Under the pieces are notes generated by a model. That model saw only the letters and a list, made by a program, of their open reading frames with translations, had not been told where the DNA came from and did not search any database. This document shows positions 42,264 through 51,207 of a stretch of 64,000 bases of DNA, in pieces. Position numbers and translations under genes: made by a program. Numbering within the stretch: position 1 is the first letter of the stretch; every line of letters begins with the position of its first letter. This DNA comes from Ornithodoros turicata (lineage: Eukaryota > Arthropoda > Arachnida > Ixodida > Argasidae). The stretch covers positions 6,961,947 to 7,025,946 of the forward strand of contig NC_088209.1 in NCBI RefSeq assembly GCF_037126465.1, written 5' to 3'.

Positions 42264-43558
42264 AACCTGGCAGCCAAGACTGCCCCGTTACGGGAACTGC
42301 TTCGCAAAGATGTCTCATTTACTTGGGACTGTGCTCAACAATGTGCGTTTGAAGTAAAAAACTGCCTCATGTCACCACCAGTCCTGGCACTGTACTGGCC
42401 AACGAAAGAAACAATACTATCAGCCGATGCTTCAAGTTATGGCTTTGGAGCGGTCCTCATGCAGCGACAAGAGAAAAAAAGTTTGCGGGTCGTTGCCTAT
42501 GCACCCAAGTCACTCACAGAGGCAGAAGGCGGTTACTCTCAAATAGAAAAGGAAGCCCTTGCAGTCACATGGGCGTGTGAGAAATTCAAATACTACGTGG
42601 TCGGATTGAAGTTTCATATTGAAACAGGTCACAAGCCACTTATCCCCCTGTTCACCCGGAAACCAGTAGATGACCCCACACTGCGCCTTCAACGCTTACG
42701 TCTTAGGATGATGCGCTTCGACTATACAACGCAACATGTGCCAGGCAAGGACCTCGTAGTTGCAGATACATTGTCCAGACAACCACTTCCCGAACAAGAA
42801 AATGCACATCTCGCGGAGGAAGTTACAGAATTTCAAGGGGCTCTTATCTGTCACATGCGTGTCCCTGATGTAAGTCATCAGATACTTTTGCATACGCAAA
42901 AGCAGGACACCGTGTGCAAAAGTTTGCGTACATATGTTCAGACTACCTGGCCAGACACAAAGACACAAGTGTGTGAAGACTGCTTACCATACTGGCAGTT
43001 CAGAAATGAACTTACTTTGCATAAAGGAATTCTGATGAGAGGACAGTGATTACTCATACCTGCAGCATTGCGTCCTTCTGTACTTAGCTCTCTCCATGAC
43101 GGACATGAGGGCATAGTCAAATGCACAAGGGGAGCCAAAGAGTCTTGCTGGTGGGCAGGCATATTGCATGATGTGGTTGACATGGTGGAGAAATGTGTGA
43201 GTTGCATGAAGCAAAGACTGCCCTCGGAGCCAGTCTCTTATTTCAACTCATTTCCCTGACCGGCCATGGGAAAGGGTGGCAATGGATCTTTTTCATGCCA
43301 ATGGGAAGAACTACTTGTTAGTAACGGACTACTACTCCAGCTACATCGAAATCGCTCTTCTGGAGAACCAGAGGCCAGAGACAGTCATCCTTACGTCAAA
43401 GTCGATTTTTGCGAGACATGGGATTCCGGAAACGGTGGTCACGGACAATGGGCCACAGTTTCGCTCAGAGTTCACTATTTTTGCCAAAGATTGGGGTTTT
43501 GCCCACACCACTTCGAGCCCCAAATATCCACAAAGTAATGGTTGTACCGAAGCAGCGA
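42264..43558 (+). pseudogene. gypsy pol, part 2: RNase H and integrase
   Basis: Continues pol after the LINE. RNase H shows ADASSYGFGAVLMQRQ, the acidic block YSQIEKEALAVTWACEKF, and ADTLSRQP at its end. A TGA at 43047-43049 and a one-base shift near 43252 break the frame. The integrase zinc-binding region has H-x3-H (HDGHEG, near 43095) and C-x2-C (CVSCMK, near 43195). The catalytic core has its aspartates in VAMDLFHANG (codon near 43284) and VVTDNGPQFRSEF (codon near 43444), and its glutamate codon near 43549. The spacing is normal for a DDE integrase. Everything downstream of the glutamate is missing. Confidence 0.87.
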
Positions 43559-43672
43559 TAGGAGGCAGCGAACAAGTGCTCATTCGTGGGACCCAGCCCT
43601 GCTCTTCCGATTTGTTTCGGTTTCAATGTGTCTACCAACGTCATGATGACGTGTGACGAGTAGAGGTCTATT
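43559..43672 (-). repeat. Family X fragment at the gypsy 3' break
   Basis: ATAGGAGGCAGCGAACAAGT through GTCTACCAACGTCATGATGA to AGAGGTCTATT is the reverse complement of the left part of the 37691-37986 element. Only one terminus is present, so it is truncated at the join with gypsy. Confidence 0.78.
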
Positions 43673-44180
43673 CTGCGGCATTTCTACAGCCTACGACTCA
43701 CAAAATTCAGCTCATTGCTGGTAAGAAGAGTTTCGTAGTTAGCAGAAAAATTACGAGTCTCCCCTCCGTTGTTAATGCACTGAATCGGTACAAGCAAGCG
43801 CGTTGAAGTGCCGTGAATCATTTGCCATTGCACGTCAGTTGTACATAAATCAGGGCGTTGAAAGCTATCGCTTCCCTTGTACGTTACGCCGCCTAGGACA
43901 TTCTCGAACGCTACCCATAAAAGGAGCGTGAAATTGGCATTTAACATGACCCGGAAGTCAGCTTCATTCGTCAAGTAGCACCACCACGCGCAATATTTTT
44001 GCAGTGCGGCGTACTATTGGCCGCGCGCAGTCTAAATTACAAAAAAAATGAGAAAAAAGCAGTCTTGCCTTAAATGACATCAGCTGACCTGCGTGAGAAG
44101 CAGGCGTAAGTTCTCATTGTCCACCGAATATTCGTCTGCTAGAGTACTTGGATCGTGCCGGGCTACGTCAGGAGACCAGT
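43673..44180. other. Unassigned interval
   Basis: A 96-codon minus frame (43974-43684) reads smoothly but has no motif I can name. No other feature. Confidence 0.35.
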
Positions 44181-44330
44181 TCCCGTGGCTCAGTAGTTAG
44201 CGCGCTGGCCATGTCACATCGAGACTGGGAGATACCCGGATTCGAATCCCGGTGCCGGCTGTGCTGTCTTGGATTTTCCTGGGTTTTCCTCAGACGCTTT
44301 CACAGACTACACTTCTGACTGACTGACTTC
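44181..44330 (+). mobile_element. tRNA-derived SINE, copy 2
   Basis: A box-like GTGGCTCAGTAGTTAGCGCG and B box CGGATTCGAATCCCG (about 44237-44251) at tRNA spacing, then the SINE body TTTTCCTGGGTTTTCCTCAG and ACGCTTTCACAGACTAC. I recall this head-plus-body layout from the tick SINE known as Ruka; that identity is from memory. The copy loses similarity after about 44330. Confidence 0.75.
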
Positions 44331-44504
44331 CTCACGACTACAGCCAAAAAAGGGATTAAGAATGCGCTCCTAGCAAGGCCTCGCAATCCCGAACAGTATT
44401 TACAATCTCGGGATTTCGGGATGTGAAAATGTCGATCCCGGCACGGGATCGCGCTTTTTCGCAACCTCTCTCGGGATGTCGTATCGGACTGTATCCGCCT
44501 CCAT
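44331..44504. repeat. GGGATC-rich segment, possible hAT remnant
   Basis: TCTCGGGATTTCGGGATGTG and GATCCCGGCACGGGATCG occur close together. Such CGGGAT-rich ends are common in hAT elements. No boundaries were determined. Confidence 0.3.
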
Positions 44505-44518
44505 GTTATCACATGCGA

Positions 44519-45591
44519 TCCATAACTGAAAAACCCGAGACTAGGGGACAAAAAAAAAACGACCAAACACAGACAAGGTCTCAAACACAGCTGAAAGTTT
44601 ACTTAACAGCACAGGCATATAAGGGGTTCAAGTGGGTGAGAAGGAAGGGTGAGGAGAACGTAAGAACGTCCCCAAAAGCAACGGGAAGGTCAGGGAAGGC
44701 TTGCTGACACAGTTCCCAGCAGAGATAATGGACAGCGTTTCCTTCATAAGCCTTTTGTTAAGGTCACTTTACAAAGGTTTCGTGCCATCTGGGCGCACAA
44801 CCTTTACATATTTGTAGGTGTTTTACCAATTCGGAAGAACAATCGTTATTTTTTACTTTGAGGGCATGCTCCCGCAAGCGATTATTTAGGCAGCGTTTAC
44901 TTTGGCCGATATAACAAAAACCACATTCCAGAGGTATCTGATATACAATATTAGAACGACAGTTCACTTACACAGTTCTGTGGGTTTTACACGAAGTTTC
45001 AACTTTTTCAAAAGGTGTCAACGAGTCTAAACGGAAATCATTTCTAAATACAATGTTCACATCGAACTTCTTCGCAACAAAAAGCAGGTGATGAGAAATT
45101 TTATGAAAATACGGAATTACGACACGATGACCAGTAACATTATTTTCTTTTAGGGGAACGGAAAAAAGCTTGTTTCCAAGCGTCATTAGACCATGAAAAA
45201 TCATACAATGGGAGTAGCCCGCGTCCCTCAACCCAGACAGTTGGTGGCACAGAGAAGAATGTAACTGGTGAACGCAAGACTTTTTCACAGCATTTGACAG
45301 AAAGCATTTGAAAGCAAACAGCATTTGACAAAAAAATATTGTGTTCACCGGTTACATTCTTCTTCTTCCTTCCAAGCCTTCCCTGACCTTCCCGTTGGTT
45401 TTGGGGATGTTCTTACGTTCTCCTCCCCCTTCGTTCTCATCCACTTGAACCCCTTATATGTTTGTGCTGTTAAGTAAACATTCAGCTGTGTTTGAGACCT
45501 TGTCTGTGTTTGTCGTTTTTTGTCCCCTAGTCTCGGGTTTTTAAGTTATGGATTTATACCACCAGCTCGCTTGCTACCTCTCTATCCTCTC
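44519..45591 (-). mobile_element. Penelope-like element fragment with 14-bp target duplication and inverted ends
   Basis: GTTATCACATGCGA occurs at 44505-44518 and at 45592-45605. The insert is on the minus strand. Its 3' end (left) is TCCATAACTGAAAAACCCGA then GACTAGGGGACAAAAA. Its 5' end (right) is a sequence ending CTACCTCTCTATCCTCTC, preceded by an inverted copy of the 3' end. The inverted repeats span about 44519-44705 and 45370-45553, including AAGGTCAGGGAAGGCTTG paired with CAAGCCTTCCCTGACCTT. Between them lies a PLE coding end with a GIY-YIG domain. Long inverted termini and target duplications over 10 bp fit Penelope-like elements. Confidence 0.85.
44764..45348 (-). pseudogene. Penelope-like polyprotein C-terminus with GIY-YIG endonuclease
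   Basis: Two consecutive minus frames. The upstream one (45348-44968) ends with the linker type seen between reverse transcriptase and endonuclease in Penelope-like elements (RVVIPYFHKISHHLLFVA, KKFDVNIVFRNDFRLDSL). The downstream one (44967-44764) begins with the end of the linker and carries IVYQIPLECGFCYIGQSKR, a GIY-YIG signature, followed by LNNRLREHAL, the conserved arginine helix. An in-frame stop separates the two frames at 44968-44970. Upstream reverse transcriptase is absent. A GIY-YIG nuclease fused downstream of a reverse transcriptase occurs in PLEs among retroelements, which makes the class assignment firm although no search was run. Confidence 0.88.
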
Positions 45592-45605
45592 GTTATCACA
45601 TGCGA

Positions 45606-45780
45606 GCCATGTAGCACGGCCATGTTACCACAACAATAACAAGAATAAATGAAGGAGAAGTGAGGATGACACGCGATGCTTCCCCGTGGTCACGGAGTAA
45701 GAAGACTAGGAGATGAAACTTCACTCTCTCCCGCGACCAGTGAATGTACGAGGAGCGCGCGTCGGCGGCCCAGAGACATT
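45606..45780. other. Unassigned short interval
   Basis: Nothing recognised. Confidence 0.4.
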
Positions 45781-46230
45781 TATAGGGAGAGTTTGGCCAT
45801 TCTCTGATCTTTTGCCGCCTCGTGGGTGGAGCCTATTTTGACGTCAAAGTCGTCGTTGCGCCGCCCAAAAAGCCTGAATCCAAGCAGAATCCGCTTATCA
45901 GCCATCTGGTGCGCGCCATATTGATGCTGTCCGTCAGCTTTGTTGTCGCAATGAATGCAATCTACAGGAATAACAGGCTTATGACCCACAGCCGCCTGTG
46001 ATAAGGAGGGCTTTGTTGCCAAACTGAAAGAGTTCAAGGACGAAGGGCTTTCGAAGGACAATGTACGCACGTGTCTTCCCTCCTTGCATCGTAAACAACG
46101 ATCAGCATCAATATGGCGTCGGCGACCGGCTTACAACGAGACAACAATAGAGCACGGCGAGGAAGGTGGCTTAGCCGTGACGTCGCGTGACCAATCCTAA
46201 TGACCTCCTAATGGCCAAACTCTCCCTATA
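45781..46230 (-). mobile_element. TIR element E, copy 1 (450 bp)
   Basis: TATAGGGAGAGTTTGGCCATT at the left and TAATGGCCAAACTCTCCCTATA at the right are inverted repeats. The interior matches copy 2 (53121-53585) in opposite orientation over most of its length: TGGCTGATAAGCGGATTC, GACCCAC/GTGGGTCATAAGCC, ATTCCTGTAGATT, CCTTCGTCCTTGAACT. A 96-codon minus frame exists, but the two copies do not keep one frame, so it is probably not selected. It is a non-autonomous DNA transposon of unknown superfamily. Confidence 0.8.
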
Positions 46231-47149
46231 AACGGCTCTGCGGCGGCCCGGCCCGCACTGCCATCTGTTGCACGAGGACGCAGAATTTCGGAAGCATGCG
46301 GTCACGTGATACTGTCGCTTGTTATACTTGTGATACGCTTGTACCGTGGTAGCATGTTACCACAAATGGCGATACAGTACGCGTTTCCTGTCATCCCCAC
46401 GGAACATTACATTATTGAAGGAAACATAGAAAATAAAAATACGCTAGTCACGGTGCAAATGCCTGTGTATTATATTGAGCATTCTCGCCGTGCCCGAATA
46501 CCAACTTTGCATTAAAATGAGTCTCTTCTCGCCGTCTGCTATATAACATCTTTTGCTGCGCCCGAGCATATTTCCCGCGCTTAGCAGTGCAGTAGAAGAA
46601 ATGTGCACCTTAGGGAATTGTACTTACACGGCCGCTAAAATCAACGACGTTTTTCGCGTGTCCAGCTGAAGTTATCTGGGGAATGTCGCTTGTGTGAACA
46701 CGTGGAATTGTGCGTTCCGCTTCTGCCCTTTTATTCTTCCACGGTAACTGTTGTGTTCTGCTCTGAAGCAGCCGAGCCTATAGTCTTCTGAAAAGTTTGT
46801 CTCCATTTTCTCTTTTCACTTTCAAGTATATACTTATTCGTGAGGATTCAAGAACAACAAAAAAAAGAGAGGTTCTGCAGAGAGAGACTCTGCAATATTT
46901 GGTGTAGCTTTGTTGTTTATAAGACTCAATTCTGATTTCATGGGAGTTTTAATGCTACGGGAGGCTTTTCTGCGCCATGGCTTGTGAGCCAGCGCCTAAT
47001 GTCGTTGTCAGGTGTCGTGGAGGACAATGTTGGTTCGGTTTTGGATTGGAAATGAGTATTTTCGGTGAAGCGACGCTTGAAACAAAAAGCTGGTAGGACA
47101 CCTTTAGTTTTTTTTGTTTTTTTTTCACTTATACCACCGTTGTTATGGT
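46231..47149. other. Unassigned interval
   Basis: No gene recognised; AT-rich toward 47100-47130 with T runs. Confidence 0.4.
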
Positions 47150-47238
47150 GTCAAGACAGCCTAAATTTATTATCTCGAAATCCTGGAGTTTGACTTTGAC
47201 GAAGTCCCAGGACTTCGGGATACGGGGGTCCCAACCCT
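47150..47238. repeat. Possible hAT terminus
   Basis: ACTTCGGGATACGGGGGTCC then CAACCCTA reads, in reverse, as TAGGGTTGGGACCCCCG. This is the style of a hAT end. No partner end was placed. Confidence 0.3.
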
Positions 47239-47242
47239 ACTC

Positions 47243-47450
47243 TTATGATGGGCAAAGTTCTTCAAAATTTACTTAATGTAAAGTACCAAAGCAAAGTACC
47301 TGGCATCATTAGTACCCATAAAGTACACTTCCAATTTAATTTGTATCACTTTGCATTTCACTGTTTTGTAGCTATGTCTTGCTTTTCTAGCAAAACTTTG
47401 GTCAGTGTTTTTAGCAAATGCCATGAAACCATCAAGTTTAAGTGATAACT
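47243..47450. repeat. GATGGGCA-type hAT MITE fragment
   Basis: Begins TTATGATGGGCAAAGTTCTT and contains several AAAGTACC/AAAGTACA words, as in hAT MITEs with a CAGTGATGGGC terminus. A related end (GCGCTTCCCATCACTG) lies at 51110-51207. The other end of this copy is missing. Confidence 0.45.
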
Positions 47451-47451
47451 A

Positions 47452-47871
47452 GGGTTCCGCGCTTTCGGTTTTAATCGAAAAACGCCGAAAAACATACGCC
47501 AGTTAAATTTTCCTTCATTCGGGTTTAATCGAAAAACACCGAATACAGAGGGACATTCCAGGAACGATGACAGAGATACATTTCTGCACATGCCCAGTAA
47601 GTTGTTGATGCAGATCAGAGATATACGCTGGTTGTGTAAAATGTCCGCTTACTTTTTTCGTTAGCCGTCAACACCACCACGTTAAACGCTATACCGTTAG
47701 ACGCACAGCACCGAAATTACACGGTGATTTCCATTCGCCGATAACTGCCGGGGTAAACCATGTACACGTGAGGAAAAACATCGAAAAACGCCGGTTTCGT
47801 GAAGTCAATAAACACCGAAAAACATACGCCGAATCCGCCCAAAAATAAAAACCGAAAACGCGGAAATAACC
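47452..47871. mobile_element. TIR element, ~420 bp, with GAAAAACRCCGAA motifs
   Basis: Left TTCCGCGCTTTCGGTTTTAA is inverted relative to right AAAAACCGAAAACGCGGAA. Inside, GAAAAACGCCGAAAAACATA or close variants occur four times in direct orientation (47476, 47531, 47781, 47812). This looks like subterminal repeats of a DNA transposon. No coding capacity. Confidence 0.6.
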
Positions 47872-47983
47872 CGTGAATATGAACTGAGATGGCATAACTT
47901 GCCGTTACATGTACAGAGGGAATCAGTCAGCTGTGCTGTGATTATGCAATATAGCGTTATACCCTGACCGATCGAAGATTACA

Positions 47984-48211
47984 GGAGAGGATAGAGAGGT
48001 AGCAAGCGAGCTGGTGGTATAGATCCATAACTTAAAAACCCGAGGCTAGGGGACAAAAAACGACAAACACAGACAAGGTCTCAATAGATCCATAACTTAA
48101 AAACCCGAGACTAGGGGACAAAAAACGACAAACGCAGACAAGGTCTCAATCTGTGAGACCTTGTCTGTGTTTGTCGTTTTTTGTCCCCTAGTCTCGGATT
48201 TTTAAGTTATG
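47984..48211 (+). mobile_element. Penelope-like element, terminal repeats only, 10-bp target duplication
   Basis: GAAGATTACA is found at 47974-47983 and 48212-48221. The 228-bp insert begins GAGAGGATAGAGAGGTAGCA then AGCGAGCTGGTGGTATA. It then has two direct copies of the unit starting ATCCATAACTTAAAAACCCG and ending AAGGTCTCAAT, and one inverted copy ending CTCGGATTTTTAAGTTATG. These are exactly the terminal sequences of the PLE at 44519-45591 with no coding part between them. Confidence 0.82.
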
Positions 48212-48221
48212 GAAGATTACA

Positions 48222-49503
48222 CGCCTAGTGTAGCGTTCCGGCACTAATCTTCGCGTATAACAGGCTACCAAATTCCAGAGGGGAAAAGAGCACAAGCCAA
48301 CAGAGATGATGCCTTTCTGGGCATTCCTTCCTGCTTTTTCAAATACAGCGTGTTTAAAAAAGCAACAGGAAAAAAAATAAGGATGAAGCACAATGTAAGC
48401 CTTCATTTTTATACGACTGTGATCTGCAGCAATGGTATCAATGTCGATTACAACATCGACCAATTACAACAACGTAAAATGTAAAACAGAAAAAGTGAAA
48501 CCAAGTGTGTCTTTCAGACTTCATGATGTAATCTGATCAGAGATTGTGACGCAGAATGATTATTAATTGCCAATGAAGCAAACAATATAAAAAAAAAGAA
48601 GCACCAGAACCATGTATTGGGAGAACGGCTATGACAATTGACAAAGGCATCGTTCTGCCCGTCGCTGTGTCGTTATGTGTTCGTGTCTTTGCATTACATT
48701 TGCTTAACATAAAGATAGAAGCCTTGGTACTTTTTCATTATTTATTGTTCTCGTTGTTATTGTTCAACATTTCAAGCCTCTCAACGGTTGATTTTCCTGA
48801 GCAGATATGCTGTTTAAAAGCCAACAACTACTTTTGGTAAATGTCAGACAGGGACTGTTCGTGCTGCATCCCACTAAACGCGCTAAAATGATGACCAGAC
48901 GAGAACACAGAGGTAACGCTATCTGTGTGTTTTCATTTTCTTGTTGTCATTTTAGCGCTTTTGTAGGGTGCACTTACGACACTTTTTTTCTGATTTTTTT
49001 TTTGTCCGGAATCCAAGTTGGGTACTCGAGGATTTGATAGGAAGCACTAAAAAAAAGAGATCAGTTTAAGTACATACAAGGTACATGATTTGAAGAGAGC
49101 CAGACACAACAAGAACCAGACCCAGGAATTTAAAAAGGACAACGGAAGCGAAATTTTTCAGTTGCAGACATAGTTCCCATAAGGTGTAAATCTCACGTAG
49201 AATTATGGTGCCACCAGTGGGTACGGTGGCACCATACTCACTTTGTGGTGAGTATGGTGTACGGTGTATCGATAGGCATGTTTTTGACGATTGCGAGCCC
49301 GCTGGGCCGGACGCCCAACCCGATCGCATATGGAGCGCGCCCGCTGTCGCAAAGCATTGCGGGAGAATCTAAGGAGCGCGTGACGTCAGATGTTCCTCGA
49401 GCTCCATGGGCGCTGCCTAGTGAACACGGTGAATTTCAAACGACGCCACAAAATGTTCGATTCGAAGATCTTTTGGAAGTCTGAAAGGCGACATCTCTTA
49501 TGA
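48222..49503. other. Unassigned interval
   Basis: No gene recognised; the 69- to 91-codon frames lack domains. Two adjoining hairpins at 49207-49256 are listed separately. Confidence 0.35.
49207..49256. repeat. Two adjacent perfect hairpins
   Basis: GGTGCCACC pairs with GGTGGCACC (49207-49233). Overlapping its last base, CATACTCAC pairs with GTGAGTATG (49233-49256). Each stem has 9 perfect pairs and the two share one base. Purpose unknown; possibly the tip of an element or an RNA structure. Confidence 0.6.
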
Positions 49504-49862
49504 CCCGGTGTCCGCACGAGCGACTTTTTCGGGCGAGATCTCGGCGGAGGCGCGAGGACGACAGGAGCGGCGTCATAGTTTCTTGGGTGCACGTGAGCAA
49601 CGTCACGTCTTCTTGTGCACTCGTCTGACGCCGAGAGATTCTGTGCGCGCTCCACAGAATTTCTCCGACGAGAAACTGCGTCTGCTAGCTCCGCTGCGTT
49701 CAGCGCCGTCCTCCGTCGCGTGTTTGTGTAACTTCTTCACCGTCACGACGTCGTTGGGATGCGCTTGGCATTTTTTCCGCGAGATCTAGTTGGCGCGTGC
49801 TTTCCTCCTCGCTCTCGTTTGCCGACATCTCGCCAGATAAAGTCGCTCGTGTGGACACCCGG
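49504..49862. mobile_element. TIR element F, ~360 bp
   Basis: Left CCCGGTGTCCGCACGAGCGA then CTTTTTCGGGCGAGATCTCG. Right, in reverse complement, CCGGGTGTCCACACGAGCGA then CTTTATCTGGCGAGATGTCG. The TIRs are about 40 bp with few mismatches. The interior is GC-rich and has an open frame (49508-49789 plus) that looks compositional. Immediately followed by a CTT microsatellite. Confidence 0.72.
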
Positions 49863-49881
49863 TGTTGGGTTCATACCCATG

Positions 49882-49908
49882 TTTCTTCTTCTTCTTCTTC
49901 TTCTTCTT
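49882..49908 (+). repeat. CTT microsatellite
   Basis: About eight perfect CTT triplets followed by a T run. Confidence 0.85.
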
Positions 49909-49912
49909 TTTT

Positions 49913-50572
49913 TCCGCAGCGGGAATCAGACATACGCCAAGTGGAGGTGAAGATTTGTGCTTTCCGTGTCCGTGAAAATACAGAAGGGACCGCACCTTCT
50001 TTCACCCCGATATACTTCATTGACAAGGCAAGGCTAATGAACACCTCCGGATTTGTTTTGAACCATTCGTCAACGAAATGTGCCGCACACTACTTGTCCT
50101 GTTTCACCTGCCTCCAAGTAGGCATAGATGAATTCACGGCGAGAATAAGTTACTTGTCTTTCGGAAACAATTGACAACAGCCATCGAAAAAGTCAGACAT
50201 GGGCGGAATTTGAGCTGAGCATCTCTCGATTACCAATCAGCGCCAAGGACCAATTCGACCACGGAAACAACGACGGCCTAGTAGAGCGTGTCGGTTCTGA
50301 AACATGCTCTGGTTGAACGCAAGGTGAGACGGCCAACGATGCGAGCAGCAAGACTCTCACCCCTAGAGAGAATGAGGTGACCTTCCTTCGGAAGGATTTG
50401 GGGGCCAGCCTCGGCAGGGTTGTCTTTGTAATAAACGTCAGGTGATGTTTGACGCTCTGTTTGTGTTGTCTGTCCGTGTGTAGTTCGTCCAAGAAACACT
50501 CTGTACTCGCGTTGCCGAAAGGGAGTCGGTAACACGCTGTAGCAGAGCTAGGAAACGCTTCACTAGCATGTA
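49913..50572. other. Unassigned interval
   Basis: A 136-codon minus frame (50603-50193) has no domain I recognise and its 5' end enters a foldback element. Probably not a gene. Confidence 0.35.
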
Positions 50573-50787
50573 GAGTGCTGGATAAGAACACGTTCCGGCG
50601 CATTCCTTTCTCAGAGTTACATGCTAGCAGCGAATGGTACTGTGCGAACTTATAGACATGCGCCTAGGTAACCTAGTCACCTGTTTGCAAGTCCGTATGG
50701 TACCATTCGCTGCTAGCGTGTCATTGTGAAGAAGGAATGCACCGGAGCGTGTTCCGTAAACTTTTGTCCAGCACTGTGCAATTTTTC
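50573..50787. mobile_element. Foldback element G, ~215 bp
   Basis: The left arm GTGCTGGATAAGAACACGTT, CCGGCGCATTCCTTTCTC and ATGCTAGCAGCGAATGGTAC mirrors the right arm GTACCATTCGCTGCTAGCGT, GAAGGAATGCACCGGAGCGT and TTTTGTCCAGCACTG. Arms are about 85 bp with a ~40-base centre. No coding capacity. Confidence 0.78.
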
Positions 50788-51109
50788 TAGTCGCGAAAAT
50801 CAACCCCAAATCGCAAAACAACCGCGAAATGAACGTCAGGAACTCCCACAGGAGGAAGCGCATGCGTCACTTACGTGGTATGCTACGGCGGCGCCGTTAC
50901 GCTCACCAGGGGCTCAGAACGCTCCGCGGCCGAATTTTAAATCACGATTGTAGCCCCATTTCAACGAATATTCGTAAATCTCAGTTGAATTTCGCATTGT
51001 TTTGGTACAGTGCAATATGGTATGTGCATCATCTGCGCGATGCGCGATGGTATGCGCGATGGTACACTGCAATTTGGTACACTGCAATATGAGGTAAACA
51101 GCTTTGCAG
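50788..51109. other. Unassigned interval with short tandem words
   Basis: At 51035-51090 GCGCGATGGTATGCGCGATGG and GGTACACTGCAATTTGGTAC form two small tandem duplications. No gene recognised. Confidence 0.45.
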
Positions 51110-51207
51110 ATTAGTTTCGCTTCCGCTTTAAAGTAAAGTTCAAGTAGTCAGAAATTTACATAAAGTACTACGTGACTACTTTGTACTTTAAGCGCTTCCC
51201 ATCACTG
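51110..51207. repeat. hAT MITE end fragment
   Basis: AAAGTACTACGTGACTACTT then TGTACTTTAAGCGCTTCCCA and TCACTG. Reversed, the end reads CAGTGATGGGAAGCGCTTAA, the same style as the fragment at 47243. Confidence 0.45.

Larger units (their letters stand above)
38990..43558 (+). mobile_element. Ty3/gypsy LTR retrotransposon, degenerate, 3' truncated
   Basis: In order: the end of an LTR, a primer-binding site, gag with two zinc knuckles, protease, reverse transcriptase, RNase H, and integrase with zinc-binding and catalytic core. The order integrase-after-RNase H is that of Ty3/gypsy (Metaviridae-type) elements. The double zinc knuckle and sequence style recall the mag/K02A2.6 group. There is no env and no 3' LTR: the element stops right after the integrase glutamate, where a family X fragment begins. 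Several frameshifts and stops break the reading frame, and a LINE is inserted in pol. This is an old, dead copy. Confidence 0.88.

Noticed and set aside
49508..49789. 93-codon GC-rich frame
   Set aside because: It lies between the TIRs of element F with composition-driven residues; there is no evidence of a protein.
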